Shown one piece after another: positions 1 through 8,390 of a stretch of DNA of 64,000 nucleotides. Source of the stretch: GWE2-51-13 sp041736705 (GTDB lineage Bacteria > Bacillota_I > Bacilli_A > Erysipelotrichales > Erysipelotrichaceae); assembly GCA_041736705.1 (NCBI GenBank), contig JBGSTC010000019.1, forward strand, positions 22,998-86,997. The letters run 5' to 3'. A program made the position numbers and the translations under genes. Numbering within the stretch: the stretch's first letter is position 1; each line of letters opens with the position of its first letter. The notes beneath the pieces were generated by a model. That model did not search any database and had not been told where the DNA came from. It saw nothing but the letters and a program-made list of their open reading frames with translations.

Positions 1-1199
1 AGCGCGGAGGATTGTTTACGTTCAGCTTCGATCTTGGTCTGCGAGCGGCTTTCCGCGATTTCACGGGCTTTGCGTTCGTTGTCGAAGACTTTGAAGATGT
101 CGCCTGCGACCGGGACGTCGTTGAGACCGATGATCTCGACCGGCATCGCGGGGTCGGCTTTCTTGATTTCACGTCCGCGGTCGTCGGTCATTTTACGGAC
201 CTTCCCGAAACATGCGCCGACGACGATGATATCGCCGGTATTCAAGGTACCGTTTTGCACAAGCAAGGTCGTTACCGGACCGCGTCCTTTATCCAGACGG
301 GCTTCGATGACGGTTCCCGTCGCCATGCGCTTCGGGTTGGCTTTGAATCCTTGGACTTCGGAGACGACCAGAATCGTTTCCAAGAGTTCATGGACGCCCA
401 AGCCTGTCTTAGCGGAACATTTGACGAAAATCGTTTCCCCGCCCCATTCTTCCGGGGTCAGGCCGAGGTCGGCCATCCCGTTCATGATCTTTTCGGTGTT
501 GACACCGGGTTTATCCATTTTATTGACAGCGACGATGATCGGTACGCCCGCCGCTTTGGCATGGTCGACCGCTTCTTTGGTTTGCGGCATGACACCGTCG
601 TCGGCGGCGACCACGATGATCGCGATGTCGGTGACTTTGGCGCCGCGGGCACGCATGGCGGTGAACGCTTCGTGTCCCGGGGTATCCAGGAAGGTCACTT
701 TCTTGCCGTTGACGGAAACCTGGTAGGCCCCGATATGCTGGGTGATGCCTCCGAATTCCCCGTCGACGACTTTCGTTTTGCGGATCGTGTCGAGCAAGGT
801 CGTTTTCCCGTGGTCGACGTGTCCCATGATCGTGACGATCGGAGGGCGTTCCGCCAAATTCGCTTCGAGTTCGACGGTTTCGTCTTCCAGACTATCCGGA
901 TCGACGACGATTTCCTTGGTGGCTTCCACGTTGTAGTCCATACAGATGAGTTGGATCGTTTCCTCATCCAGACTGGTGTTGATGGTGACCATCTTGCCCA
1001 ATAGGAAGAGCAGCTTGATGATATCGCTGGAGTTGCGGTTTAGCTTTTCAGCGAACTGCCCGACGGTGATGCCATCCGTATACGTGATTTTGGTGACCAT
1101 GTCGACCCGCGGACGCGGCGTGAACTGCTGTGCAGGGGTACTGTGTCCTTTGTGTTGTTGGGGTCGGCGTTGATTCCCTCTTTTAACCGGTTTTTTCAT
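1..1199 (-). CDS. infB: Translation initiation factor IF-2, partial (3' end outside window)
   Basis: IF-2 is the GTPase that brings initiator tRNA to the 30S subunit and promotes subunit joining. The gene starts at 1199 and leaves the window at the left edge, so only about 399 N-terminal residues are seen. They show a basic start (MKKPVKRGNQRR), a short IF2N-type segment, then the G domain with GHVDHGKT (G1), DTPGHEAF (G3) and NKMD (G4), followed by the start of domain II. The N-terminus before the G domain is only about 120 residues, much shorter than in Bacillus or E. coli and like the short Mollicutes form. The start codon lies 4 bases after the ylxQ stop, with GAGG inside the end of ylxQ, so translation is probably coupled. 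Last visible gene of the rimP-nusA-ylxR-ylxQ-infB operon. Confidence 0.97.
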   Translation of the reverse strand, partial: MKKPVKRGNQRRPQQHKGHSTPAQQFTPRPRVDMVTKITYTDGITVGQFAEKLNRNSSDIIKLLFLLGKMVTINTSLDEETIQLICMDYNVEATKEIVVDPDSLEDETVELEANLAERPPIVTIMGHVDHGKTTLLDTIRKTKVVDGEFGGITQHIGAYQVSVNGKKVTFLDTPGHEAFTAMRARGAKVTDIAIIVVAADDGVMPQTKEAVDHAKAAGVPIIVAVNKMDKPGVNTEKIMNGMADLGLTPEEWGGETIFVKCSAKTGLGVHELLETILVVSEVQGFKANPKRMATGTVIEARLDKGRGPVTTLLVQNGTLNTGDIIVVGACFGKVRKMTDDRGREIKKADPAMPVEIIGLNDVPVAGDIFKVFDNERKAREIAESRSQTKIEAERKQSSA

Positions 1200-1203
1200 A
1201 CTT

Positions 1204-1506
1204 TTACCTCATTTCGATGCTGGCCGCGGCGAGTTTCGCAAACCCTTCGTCGGTGATCCCGACGGCGGCGATATGACTGAATCCGAGCGCCGAAGACAAT
1301 TCGGGCATGCTCAGATGTTCATAACAGGGGATTTCATAATAACGGCACTTATCGTTGACGACTTTCTTGGTCCGCTCGGAAGCGTCGGTGGCCAGGATGA
1401 CCGCGGACAACTTGCGTGTCCGGATCCCGTCCATCATCTTACTTCCGACCAAGACGAAACCGGCGCGCTTCGCCAAGCCCAGCGTGTTGGCGACTTTACT
1501 TGCCAT
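1204..1506 (-). CDS. ylxQ: L7Ae-like RNA-binding protein YlxQ
   Basis: About 100 aa, of the L7Ae/L30e/YbxF/YlxQ family of K-turn RNA-binding proteins. This gene almost always sits between ylxR and infB in Firmicutes. The visible pattern is NTLGLAKRAGFVLVG near the N-terminus, then KLSAVILATDASERTKK and a C-terminal SHIAAVGITDEGFAK, which follow the family fold. The start at 1506 was chosen because it gives the family length; a longer in-frame extension upstream lies inside ylxR and has no family similarity. It overlaps the end of ylxR by 11 bases. The exact cellular role of YlxQ is not settled. Confidence 0.9.
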   Translation of the reverse strand: MASKVANTLGLAKRAGFVLVGSKMMDGIRTRKLSAVILATDASERTKKVVNDKCRYYEIPCYEHLSMPELSSALGFSHIAAVGITDEGFAKLAAASIEMR

Positions 1507-1756
1507 CCACAAGGCTCCTGAGTTCATCGTAGATTTCTTGAGGGATCTCGCATTCCAAGGCGCGTGCCAGCGCCCCTTTTTTCTTCGCGATTTCAATGGC
1601 TTCGGGCGTTTTCGCCAAATAGGCGCCGCGTCCGTTGCTACGTCCGGTCAAATCGACTTTGACCAAACCCTCGGGGGTCCGTACGATCCGGACCAATTCT
1701 TTCTTCGGCAACTGCGTCATGGTCGCGACGCAGCGGCGCATCGGGATCTTCTTCAT
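1496..1756 (-). CDS. ylxR: YlxR family RNA-binding protein
   Basis: About 86 aa with the YlxR/RnpM signature: MKKIPMRRCV at the start, then PKKELVRIVRTPEG and a GRSNGRGAYLAK segment. Members bind RNA; in some Firmicutes the homologue has been reported to bind RNase P RNA. The usual second cysteine of the CxxC-type start is missing (RRCVATM), so this member probably does not bind metal. The ATG at 1756 is preferred over the GTG at 1762 because a GGGAGG sits 7 bases upstream of the ATG. It lies in the conserved nusA-ylxR-ylxQ-infB order. Confidence 0.92.
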   Translation of the reverse strand: MKKIPMRRCVATMTQLPKKELVRIVRTPEGLVKVDLTGRSNGRGAYLAKTPEAIEIAKKKGALARALECEIPQEIYDELRSLVDGK

Positions 1757-1774
1757 GACCACACCTCCCTTTCG

Positions 1775-3472
1775 TTATTCTTCTTCGTAGTAATCTTCGA
1801 ATTCGTCGAAATCGATCTCTTCCTCGTACCACGTGTTCTTGGCTTCGAGTTCTTGTTGTTTCGCGATTTCTTCCAATTCCTCCGGCGTATATTCCGGCTT
1901 GATATCGTAATCCTTATCCTTACGGATATCGGAAGCGCGCAGACGGCGTTCTTCCGCTTCGGATTTCGGTTTCTTGCGGATCGGTTTCTCATCTTTCTTC
2001 TCAAGCGTTTTCGGTGCGTCGATGACGGTTTCCAAACGCGAGACATAGCCTGCGCGTTCCTTGAGTTCCTTCTTCGGGGCTTTTTCCTTCGGTTGGGCCT
2101 TGACGACCGGTTCGACCGGTTTCGGTGTCGGCTTGTAGGCGGGACGCGATTTTTCGACGACCGGTTCTTGGACCGGGACGTCGATGATATACGTCGGTTT
2201 CACGGTCTCGACGATCGGTTTGACCACTTCGGCGGTCGGCTTGGCGACTTCGACCACGGGGACGACTTCGACTTCTTGTTCGGCCGGGGTTTCGACGACC
2301 GGTTGAACGGCCGGTTCCAGCGCTGCGAGTTTGGCCTTTTCTTCCGCCAACTTCTGCGCTTTCTTCTCGAGTTGTTTCGCTTCCAGTTCCATGGCATAGT
2401 CTTGCGCCAGTTTCTTCCAGTTCATGCCTTGTTCTTCGACTTCGGTCTTGGACTTGATGTCGATGCGCAGTCCGGTCAAACGGACGGCCAAACGGGCGTT
2501 CTTCCCTTTTTTACCGATGGCGAGGGAAAGTTGGCTATCGTCGACGATGACCAGAAGGCCGCGTTTTTCACCCGACGGCAGAACCGCTAAAATCTGAGCG
2601 GGACTCAGTGAATTCTTGATCAGTTCGGTGATGTTTTCACTCCACTCGAAGATGTCGATCTTTTCGCCGCGCAGTTCTTCGATGACGACTTGTACGCGCT
2701 GTCCTCTGGGACCGATGCAGGCACCGATCGGATCGACGTCGTCGCGTTTCGACGCGACCGCCATTTTCGTACGTTCGCCGGCTTCACGGGCGATCGCCTT
2801 GATTTCGACGATCCCTTGGAAAATTTCAGGCACTTCTTTTTCAAACAGACGCTTCACAAGTTTCGCATCGGCGCGCGAAACCAAGACTTGCGCCCCTTTG
2901 GTGTCTTTGCTGACTTCGGTGATGACAAGACGGACTTTCTGTCCTTCTTTGTAGGTTTCGTTGGGCATCTGCGCCGCTTTGGGCATCATCGCCAAGGTTT
3001 TACCCAGGTTGACGACGACGAACTTTTCTTCCACGGATTCGATCATCCCGATGACCATTTCATCCAGTTTATCGATGTATTCATCGTAGACCGCTTGCTT
3101 TTCGGCTTCGCGGATCTTTTGTTTCATGACGTTCTTCGCAAGCAAGGCCGCGGCGCGTCCCAGCTCGTCGATGTTGACTTTGACATTGTAGAGGCTGCCG
3201 AGTTCGAGTTCCTGCATCTTCGCCTTGGCATCCGCCAACGAGATTTCCAGTTCTTCGTCTTCGACTTCTTCCACGACTAAATATTGTTGGTACAGACTGA
3301 CCTCACCGGTCTTTTCGTCGATATTGACGGCGACCAAGGCATCGGGGATCTCGATATGTTTCCGATAGGCCTTCGCCAAGGCTTCCTGCAGTGCCGCCAG
3401 GACGATTTCTTTGGAGATGTTGCGGTCGCCTTCGATGGCTTGCATGGCCGCTAAAAAATCTTTGAAGTTCAT
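1775..3472 (-). CDS. nusA: Transcription termination/antitermination factor NusA with long charged C-terminal tail
   Basis: NusA binds RNA polymerase and modulates pausing, termination and antitermination. This protein has 565 aa. The N-terminal polymerase-binding domain covers about residues 1-125, followed by the S1 domain and two KH domains, seen as IGACIGPRGQRVQ and LAIGKKGKNARLAVRLTG. After about residue 345 comes a tail of roughly 220 residues rich in Glu, Lys, Val and Pro, with repeated PVVE/KPTAEVVKP-like stretches and an acidic end (EEIDFDEFEDYYEEE). Bacillus NusA ends shortly after the KH domains at about 370 aa, so the tail is an extension with no recognised domain. The start at 3472 was chosen for the GGAGGAAAGAGGAAA upstream and the conserved MNFKDFLAAM start; the longer frame to 3541 runs into rimP. 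Confidence 0.96.
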   Translation of the reverse strand: MNFKDFLAAMQAIEGDRNISKEIVLAALQEALAKAYRKHIEIPDALVAVNIDEKTGEVSLYQQYLVVEEVEDEELEISLADAKAKMQELELGSLYNVKVNIDELGRAAALLAKNVMKQKIREAEKQAVYDEYIDKLDEMVIGMIESVEEKFVVVNLGKTLAMMPKAAQMPNETYKEGQKVRLVITEVSKDTKGAQVLVSRADAKLVKRLFEKEVPEIFQGIVEIKAIAREAGERTKMAVASKRDDVDPIGACIGPRGQRVQVVIEELRGEKIDIFEWSENITELIKNSLSPAQILAVLPSGEKRGLLVIVDDSQLSLAIGKKGKNARLAVRLTGLRIDIKSKTEVEEQGMNWKKLAQDYAMELEAKQLEKKAQKLAEEKAKLAALEPAVQPVVETPAEQEVEVVPVVEVAKPTAEVVKPIVETVKPTYIIDVPVQEPVVEKSRPAYKPTPKPVEPVVKAQPKEKAPKKELKERAGYVSRLETVIDAPKTLEKKDEKPIRKKPKSEAEERRLRASDIRKDKDYDIKPEYTPEELEEIAKQQELEAKNTWYEEEIDFDEFEDYYEEE

Positions 3473-3488
3473 TTTCCTCTTTCCTCCG

Positions 3489-3959
3489 TTAAAGGCGAAC
3501 AGCCAATCGGATATAACTGATGTTATCGTTTGCGAATTCAAGCGTCTTGGTCAAGGATTTGTCGCGATAGGACAAGGTGCCTTTTCCGTTCGCGTAAGAA
3601 AGCAAGGTCCCGGTCGTTTCCAACATCTTGTTGATGGGATGATGGAAACGGATGAACACGTCTTTATTGACGCTTAACGTGATGTCCTCTTCCCCTTTGA
3701 GCTCGCGTTCGGCTCCCGGGGAACAAACTTCCAGATAATACTCGGACGTCGAGATTTCCTCGTGTTGGTCCAGAAGATCGGAAATTTGCTGCGAGATCAT
3801 GGCACAGGTGTCCAGATCCATCGATCCGTCAGGGCGCATGATAGCGACTTGCAGGATCTGCATGCCTGATTGGTTGACCCATTTACACTCCGAAAGACGT
3901 AGGTCCTGGGCGCGTAAAATCGGTTCGATGAGTGCTGAGACGGCTTCCAATGGTTTCAT
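3489..3959 (-). CDS. rimP: Ribosome maturation factor RimP
   Basis: RimP helps assembly of the 30S subunit. The protein is 156 aa, the usual length, with the N-terminal alpha/beta domain (residues 1-85, including SEYYLEVCSPGAERELK, the family's most conserved motif) and a C-terminal SH3-like barrel (about 90-156). It is the first gene after its own promoter (4021-4049), followed 16 bases later by nusA. This rimP-nusA pairing is general in bacteria. Confidence 0.96.
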   Translation of the reverse strand: MKPLEAVSALIEPILRAQDLRLSECKWVNQSGMQILQVAIMRPDGSMDLDTCAMISQQISDLLDQHEEISTSEYYLEVCSPGAERELKGEEDITLSVNKDVFIRFHHPINKMLETTGTLLSYANGKGTLSYRDKSLTKTLEFANDNISYIRLAVRL

Positions 3960-3983
3960 TTTTCTCCCTCAAACAATAACGAA

Positions 3984-4001
3984 GGAGTGGCGAACCACTC
4001 C
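3984..4001 (-). promoter_or_regulatory. Hairpin with TTCG loop in rimP-nusA leader
   Basis: In the RNA of the minus strand GGAGTGG and CCACTCC pair around a UUCG loop. The hairpin lies between the predicted start of transcription (about 4014) and rimP. It is followed by TTCGTTATTGTTTG rather than a clean run of T, so it is weak as a terminator. It may instead end some polC transcripts or act on NusA levels; both are inference. Confidence 0.5.
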
Positions 4002-4020
4002 CTGTTTTCTATGCGTCATA

Positions 4021-4049
4021 ATTATAAGCGATTTCATGTCAAAATGCAA
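4021..4049 (-). promoter_or_regulatory. Promoter for rimP-nusA operon
   Basis: TTGCAT (4044-4049) and a perfect TATAAT (4021-4026) are separated by 17 bases, read on the minus strand. It starts just after the polC stop codon and would give rimP-nusA-infB expression independent of polC. Confidence 0.7.
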
Positions 4050-4052
4050 GTC

Positions 4053-7000
4053 TTAGAACAAGGACATCTGGTTCTCTTCCTGCATGCCGGACAGCACGCC
4101 CATGACTTCCATTTTGCGGAGCTGGGTGTTGTTGATGAGGGTGCGCGAGAGAAGATCCTCTTTGGAGATGAAGGGGGATTTCTCCCGTTCCTCGACGATC
4201 GACTTCGCGACGTTGAGCCCCAATCCGTCCAAAACGGTGAAGGGCGGGATGATGCGGTTGGCTTGCTGGGGATCGACGATGAACTCGTTGGCTTGCGAGC
4301 GGTAGAGGTCGATGTTGGTGAAATGCAGACCGCGGCACGCCATTTCATAGGCGACTTCAAGGGTCGTCATCAAATCCAGTTCTTTCGACGTCACGGTTTT
4401 CTTTAGTTCATTGTCCATCAGACGTTGACTGATGTCGTTCATGCGTGCGTTGATGGATTCGCCGCCCTTGATCATCGTTTCGATTTCATAGGCGGTGCAG
4501 CGGATCGAGAAGAAGACGGCGTAATAATATTCGGGGTGATGTACCTTGAACCATGCGACGCGCACGGCCATCAGGACATAGGCGACCGCATGCGCTTTGG
4601 GGAACATGTATTTGATCTTAAGGCAGGAGTCGATGTACCAGTCGGGTACGTTCTTTTCCTTCATCAGCTGCTTCCATTCGTCCTTGAGGCCTTTGCCTTT
4701 ACGGACGGATTCCATGATGTCGAACGCTTTCTTCGGCGGTAATCCCATATGGATTAGACTGACCATGATGTCGTCTCGGCACCCGATGACGTTTTGCAGG
4801 GTCATCCCCTGCTCGACCAAGGATTTCGCGTTGCCCAGCCAGACGTCGGTGCCATGGGATAAACCCGAAATACGGACCAGGTCTGAAAAGTTCTTGGGTT
4901 TGGTCATTTCAAGCATCTGTCGAACAAACGATGTCCCGAACTCGGGCAGTCCGACAGCTCCGGTTTTCTTGGAATAATTGCGCGGATCGAGTTTGAGCGG
5001 CGCGATCGAGGAGAAAACGTTCATGACCTCGGGGTCGTTCATCGGGATGGTTTTCGGATCGATCCCCGAGAACTTTTCAAGCAGTTTCATGGCGGTCGGG
5101 TCGACATGGCCTAGGATGTCGAGTTTCAGGACGTTGTCATGGATGTCGCCGAATTCGAAGTGGGTGGTCAGCCAATCGGAGTTGGCGTTGTTGGCCGGGA
5201 ATTGGACCGGGGTGAAGTCGTGGACGTCCATGTCCTGAGGAATGACGATGATGCCGCCGGGGTGCTGTCCGGTGGTCCGTTTGACCCCTTCGCAGCCCGT
5301 GGCGATGTAAAGGTTGTAGGCTTGACGACGCGGGGTCTCGACCCCCATTTCCTCTTCATAGCCGCGCAGATAGCCGAAGGCGGTTTTCTGGGCGACCGTC
5401 CCGATGGTCCCGGCGCGATAGACGCTTTTCTCACCGAAAAGGACTTTGGTGTAGGCGTGGGCCTTTTCCTGATAATCGCCGGAGAAATTCAAGTCGATAT
5501 CGGGGACTTTATCCCCTTCAAAGCCCAAAAAGGTTTCAAACGGGATATCCTGACCGTCGCCGCTCATCAGATGATGACAGTTCGGACAGAATTTATCGGG
5601 GAGGTCGTACCCGCTGCCGACGCTTCCGTCGTCGATGAATTCGCTATAGGTGCATTCGGGACAGACATAGTGCGGTGCCAAGGGATTGACTTCCGTGATG
5701 TTGGCCAAGGTCGCGACCAGCGAAGATCCGACCGATCCGCGCGATCCGACCAGATAGCCGTCTTCCAAGGATTTCTTGACCAAGAGATGCGCGATGTAGT
5801 AGACGACTGCGAAACCGTGGCTGATGATCGAATCCAATTCTTTTTCAAGCCGTTTCGATACGATTTCGGGTAAAGGGCTTCCGTACTTCAGAATCGCATT
5901 GTTGCGGCAAAGCGTGGCGAGATTCACATCCGCCCCTTCGATGGTCGGGGTATAGAGCCGGTCTTTCACCGGATAGACGATGTCGATTTTCTCAGCCAAG
6001 TATTTCGGCGTATCGACGATGAGGCGATGCGCGGTCGCACGGTCCACGAACGAAAACGCTTCGAACATCTCATCGGTCGTGCGGAAATGTTGGTCGGGTT
6101 GGACGGTCATGCGACGTCGGTTGGCGTTGTAGATGTAGAGCGGATGACGAACCCCTCCGATCCCTTGGGACTGGATATAGATGTCGCGGAATTTCTTCTG
6201 CGAACGTTGGACATAATGGGCGTCGCCGGTCGCGATGATCGGGATCCGCAGTCGATCCGCGGTTTCGATGATGTCCTTCAAAATCAGGATCAATCTCTCC
6301 TGGGTCTGTACGGCGTTGGATTCGATCAACAGGCGATAGTTTTCGGGGGGTTGGACTTCGATGTAGTCGTAGAAACGCATCGCGTTTTCCAGTTCTTCCT
6401 GCGATTTCGTCATCGCAAGGTCGAAAATCTCCCCGTTAAGGCATGCGCTGCCCAAAAGCAGGTTCGAACGCTTACTTCGGAGATCTTCGCGTGTGATCCG
6501 TGGTTCGGCCGAGGATTCTTCATCGTCTTTTTTCGCCTTTCCCAATGTCGCCAAGCGACTCGTATGCGACAGGGTGACCAATTCGAACAGGTCTTTGAGA
6601 CCTTGCTGGTTCTTGGCCAAGACGACGATGTGGTTCTTCATGACTTTCTTGAAGGAATCTTCATCCTGTATGCGTTGCAGGTCGCCGACCCTTAAACACC
6701 CCGCGACCGCGGGTTCGTTAAGGATACGTGAAAAGACTTGACCCAATAATTCCGCATCGTAATCCGCCCGATGCGCGATTTCTTCGTCATAGGCGATTTT
6801 GTAGTTGCGCGCGACATTACCGAGTTTATAGGACCGGCGGTCTTTCAGGACCGCCCTGGAAAGATCCAAGGTATCGATGACCGTATTTGTCAACAACGGC
6901 CTCATGTGTCTGCGTAAGACCGCGTTCATGAAGCCGATATCGAAGGTGGCGTTATGGGCTACCAGGACATCGTCCCGGAAGAATTCGATCCAACGGTCGA

Positions 7001-8375
7001 TCAGTTCTTCTTCGCCCGCAGCGTTTTCCACGTCTTGTTGGCGGATGTTGGTTTTTTCGGTGATGAAGGCCGGGATGCTTACGGGCGGTTTCACAAACAT
7101 CTGCAGACGGTCGACGACGACCCCCTGCTTGTAGCGTACGGCGCCGAATTCGATGATGTAGTCGTAACGGTTGGATAGACCGGTGGTTTCCAAGTCGAAG
7201 ATGACGTAGGACGCATCGCGTAAAGAACGCGGGTCATCGTTGGACACGATGTTCAAGACAGGGTCGACCATGTTCATTTCGACGCCGTAGATCATTTTGA
7301 ATTTCTTGTCGGGGTATTTCTTCAAGATGCCTTTGACGGCGTTTTGCGCTTTTGGGAAAGCTTGAACGCTCAGGTGGTCCGTGATCGCCAAGGCTTCATG
7401 ACCCCAATCGAAAGCTTGTTGGATGTATTCCTCGATCGTGCTTACCCCGTCCATTTCGGACATCTTGGTGTGCAGATGGAATTCGATCCGCTTCTCTGCC
7501 GCGTCGTCGTCCTTCTTCATCCAATCCGAAGTGATCTGGATATCCCGCACGGAGAGATTGACGTCGCGTGCGTATTTGTCGTAGCGGGCGCTTCCGAACA
7601 CTTCGACCGTCACGCCGGTTTTCATTTCGTTATATCGCGCGATTTCCCCGGGTTCTTCCGTAAAGCGGATGCAGGAGATCGCATCGTCTTCGTCGTGGAT
7701 GTAGACGGTTTGACGCAGGGTGGTGTTGCCCTTGATCATTTGGTTCTCGACGCTGAAAATCCGACCTTTGACGCGGATGTTTTCTAAACCGTCACTGATG
7801 TCTTTCAATAAGACCGGCGTATAGTCTTCAAGTTTCGACGATCTACGTCTGTAGGGTTGTTGCTGTTGTTGGGGCTGGGCTTCGAATCGCGGCCGTGCGA
7901 CCTCTTCGATCTTGGCCGCCGAAACGATCCGCCGTGTCGCGATATGGTAAGGGATTCCGAAAACGGAAAGACCGGCCGTGATATCGTCCGCGCAATCCAT
8001 CAACAGTTCTTCCTGGTGGTTGTCTTGACACAGGAAGGTGATCGCATTGTTCTCCAACACGATCGATCCCTCAAACGGAAGGTTCAGATCCAACAAAATC
8101 GCTTTGAGATAGCGTTGGATCTCATTGGTGCTTAAGTCGCAACTTCCGCTTTGGATCACAAGGTCGACTTCCCCGTTGGTTTTTTGGCTTAAGCCTTCCT
8201 TCATCCGTGTATACACATCGAAAGGAAGCGCCTTGCGAAGATGCATCGTGAGTCGTAGGGTCTTGCTGGGGACCATGTAGAGTGGACGATCATAGCTTCC
8301 GTCCATGAAATGATGACGGTCCGCCACGGTGAATCCGATTTCTTCCAGTAATTGGAATATATCCTTTGTCGACAA
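4053..8375 (-). CDS. polC: DNA polymerase III alpha subunit, PolC type
   Basis: Replicative polymerase with built-in proofreading exonuclease, as in low-GC Gram-positives. The protein has 1440 aa, the family length. Order seen: N-terminal domain, a Q-rich linker (about 165-175), an OB domain (about 195-290), the PHP domain starting at EFHLHTKMSEMDGV (about 298), and the DnaQ-like exonuclease inserted in it with catalytic DLETTGL near 394 and HRADYDAE. A four-Cys zinc site follows (CPEC...CPNC), then the palm with PDIDLNFSGD and a helix-hairpin-helix region. The last residues are QMSLF, a sliding-clamp binding pentapeptide as in other PolC proteins. It is 15 bases downstream of the GltD-like gene, an unusual partner; in Bacillus it follows proS and rseP. 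Confidence 0.98.
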   Translation of the reverse strand: MSTKDIFQLLEEIGFTVADRHHFMDGSYDRPLYMVPSKTLRLTMHLRKALPFDVYTRMKEGLSQKTNGEVDLVIQSGSCDLSTNEIQRYLKAILLDLNLPFEGSIVLENNAITFLCQDNHQEELLMDCADDITAGLSVFGIPYHIATRRIVSAAKIEEVARPRFEAQPQQQQQPYRRRSSKLEDYTPVLLKDISDGLENIRVKGRIFSVENQMIKGNTTLRQTVYIHDEDDAISCIRFTEEPGEIARYNEMKTGVTVEVFGSARYDKYARDVNLSVRDIQITSDWMKKDDDAAEKRIEFHLHTKMSEMDGVSTIEEYIQQAFDWGHEALAITDHLSVQAFPKAQNAVKGILKKYPDKKFKMIYGVEMNMVDPVLNIVSNDDPRSLRDASYVIFDLETTGLSNRYDYIIEFGAVRYKQGVVVDRLQMFVKPPVSIPAFITEKTNIRQQDVENAAGEEELIDRWIEFFRDDVLVAHNATFDIGFMNAVLRRHMRPLLTNTVIDTLDLSRAVLKDRRSYKLGNVARNYKIAYDEEIAHRADYDAELLGQVFSRILNEPAVAGCLRVGDLQRIQDEDSFKKVMKNHIVVLAKNQQGLKDLFELVTLSHTSRLATLGKAKKDDEESSAEPRITREDLRSKRSNLLLGSACLNGEIFDLAMTKSQEELENAMRFYDYIEVQPPENYRLLIESNAVQTQERLILILKDIIETADRLRIPIIATGDAHYVQRSQKKFRDIYIQSQGIGGVRHPLYIYNANRRRMTVQPDQHFRTTDEMFEAFSFVDRATAHRLIVDTPKYLAEKIDIVYPVKDRLYTPTIEGADVNLATLCRNNAILKYGSPLPEIVSKRLEKELDSIISHGFAVVYYIAHLLVKKSLEDGYLVGSRGSVGSSLVATLANITEVNPLAPHYVCPECTYSEFIDDGSVGSGYDLPDKFCPNCHHLMSGDGQDIPFETFLGFEGDKVPDIDLNFSGDYQEKAHAYTKVLFGEKSVYRAGTIGTVAQKTAFGYLRGYEEEMGVETPRRQAYNLYIATGCEGVKRTTGQHPGGIIVIPQDMDVHDFTPVQFPANNANSDWLTTHFEFGDIHDNVLKLDILGHVDPTAMKLLEKFSGIDPKTIPMNDPEVMNVFSSIAPLKLDPRNYSKKTGAVGLPEFGTSFVRQMLEMTKPKNFSDLVRISGLSHGTDVWLGNAKSLVEQGMTLQNVIGCRDDIMVSLIHMGLPPKKAFDIMESVRKGKGLKDEWKQLMKEKNVPDWYIDSCLKIKYMFPKAHAVAYVLMAVRVAWFKVHHPEYYYAVFFSIRCTAYEIETMIKGGESINARMNDISQRLMDNELKKTVTSKELDLMTTLEVAYEMACRGLHFTNIDLYRSQANEFIVDPQQANRIIPPFTVLDGLGLNVAKSIVEEREKSPFISKEDLLSRTLINNTQLRKMEVMGVLSGMQEENQMSLF

Positions 8376-8390
8376 AAGTCCACTCCCTTT

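Noticed and set aside
1355..2590. Long plus-strand open frame (411 codons) opposite nusA
   Set aside because: Composition is extreme (Phe, Arg and Asp rich) and mirrors the Lys/Glu-rich nusA tail; it has no ribosome binding site and no family pattern. nusA on the other strand is certain.
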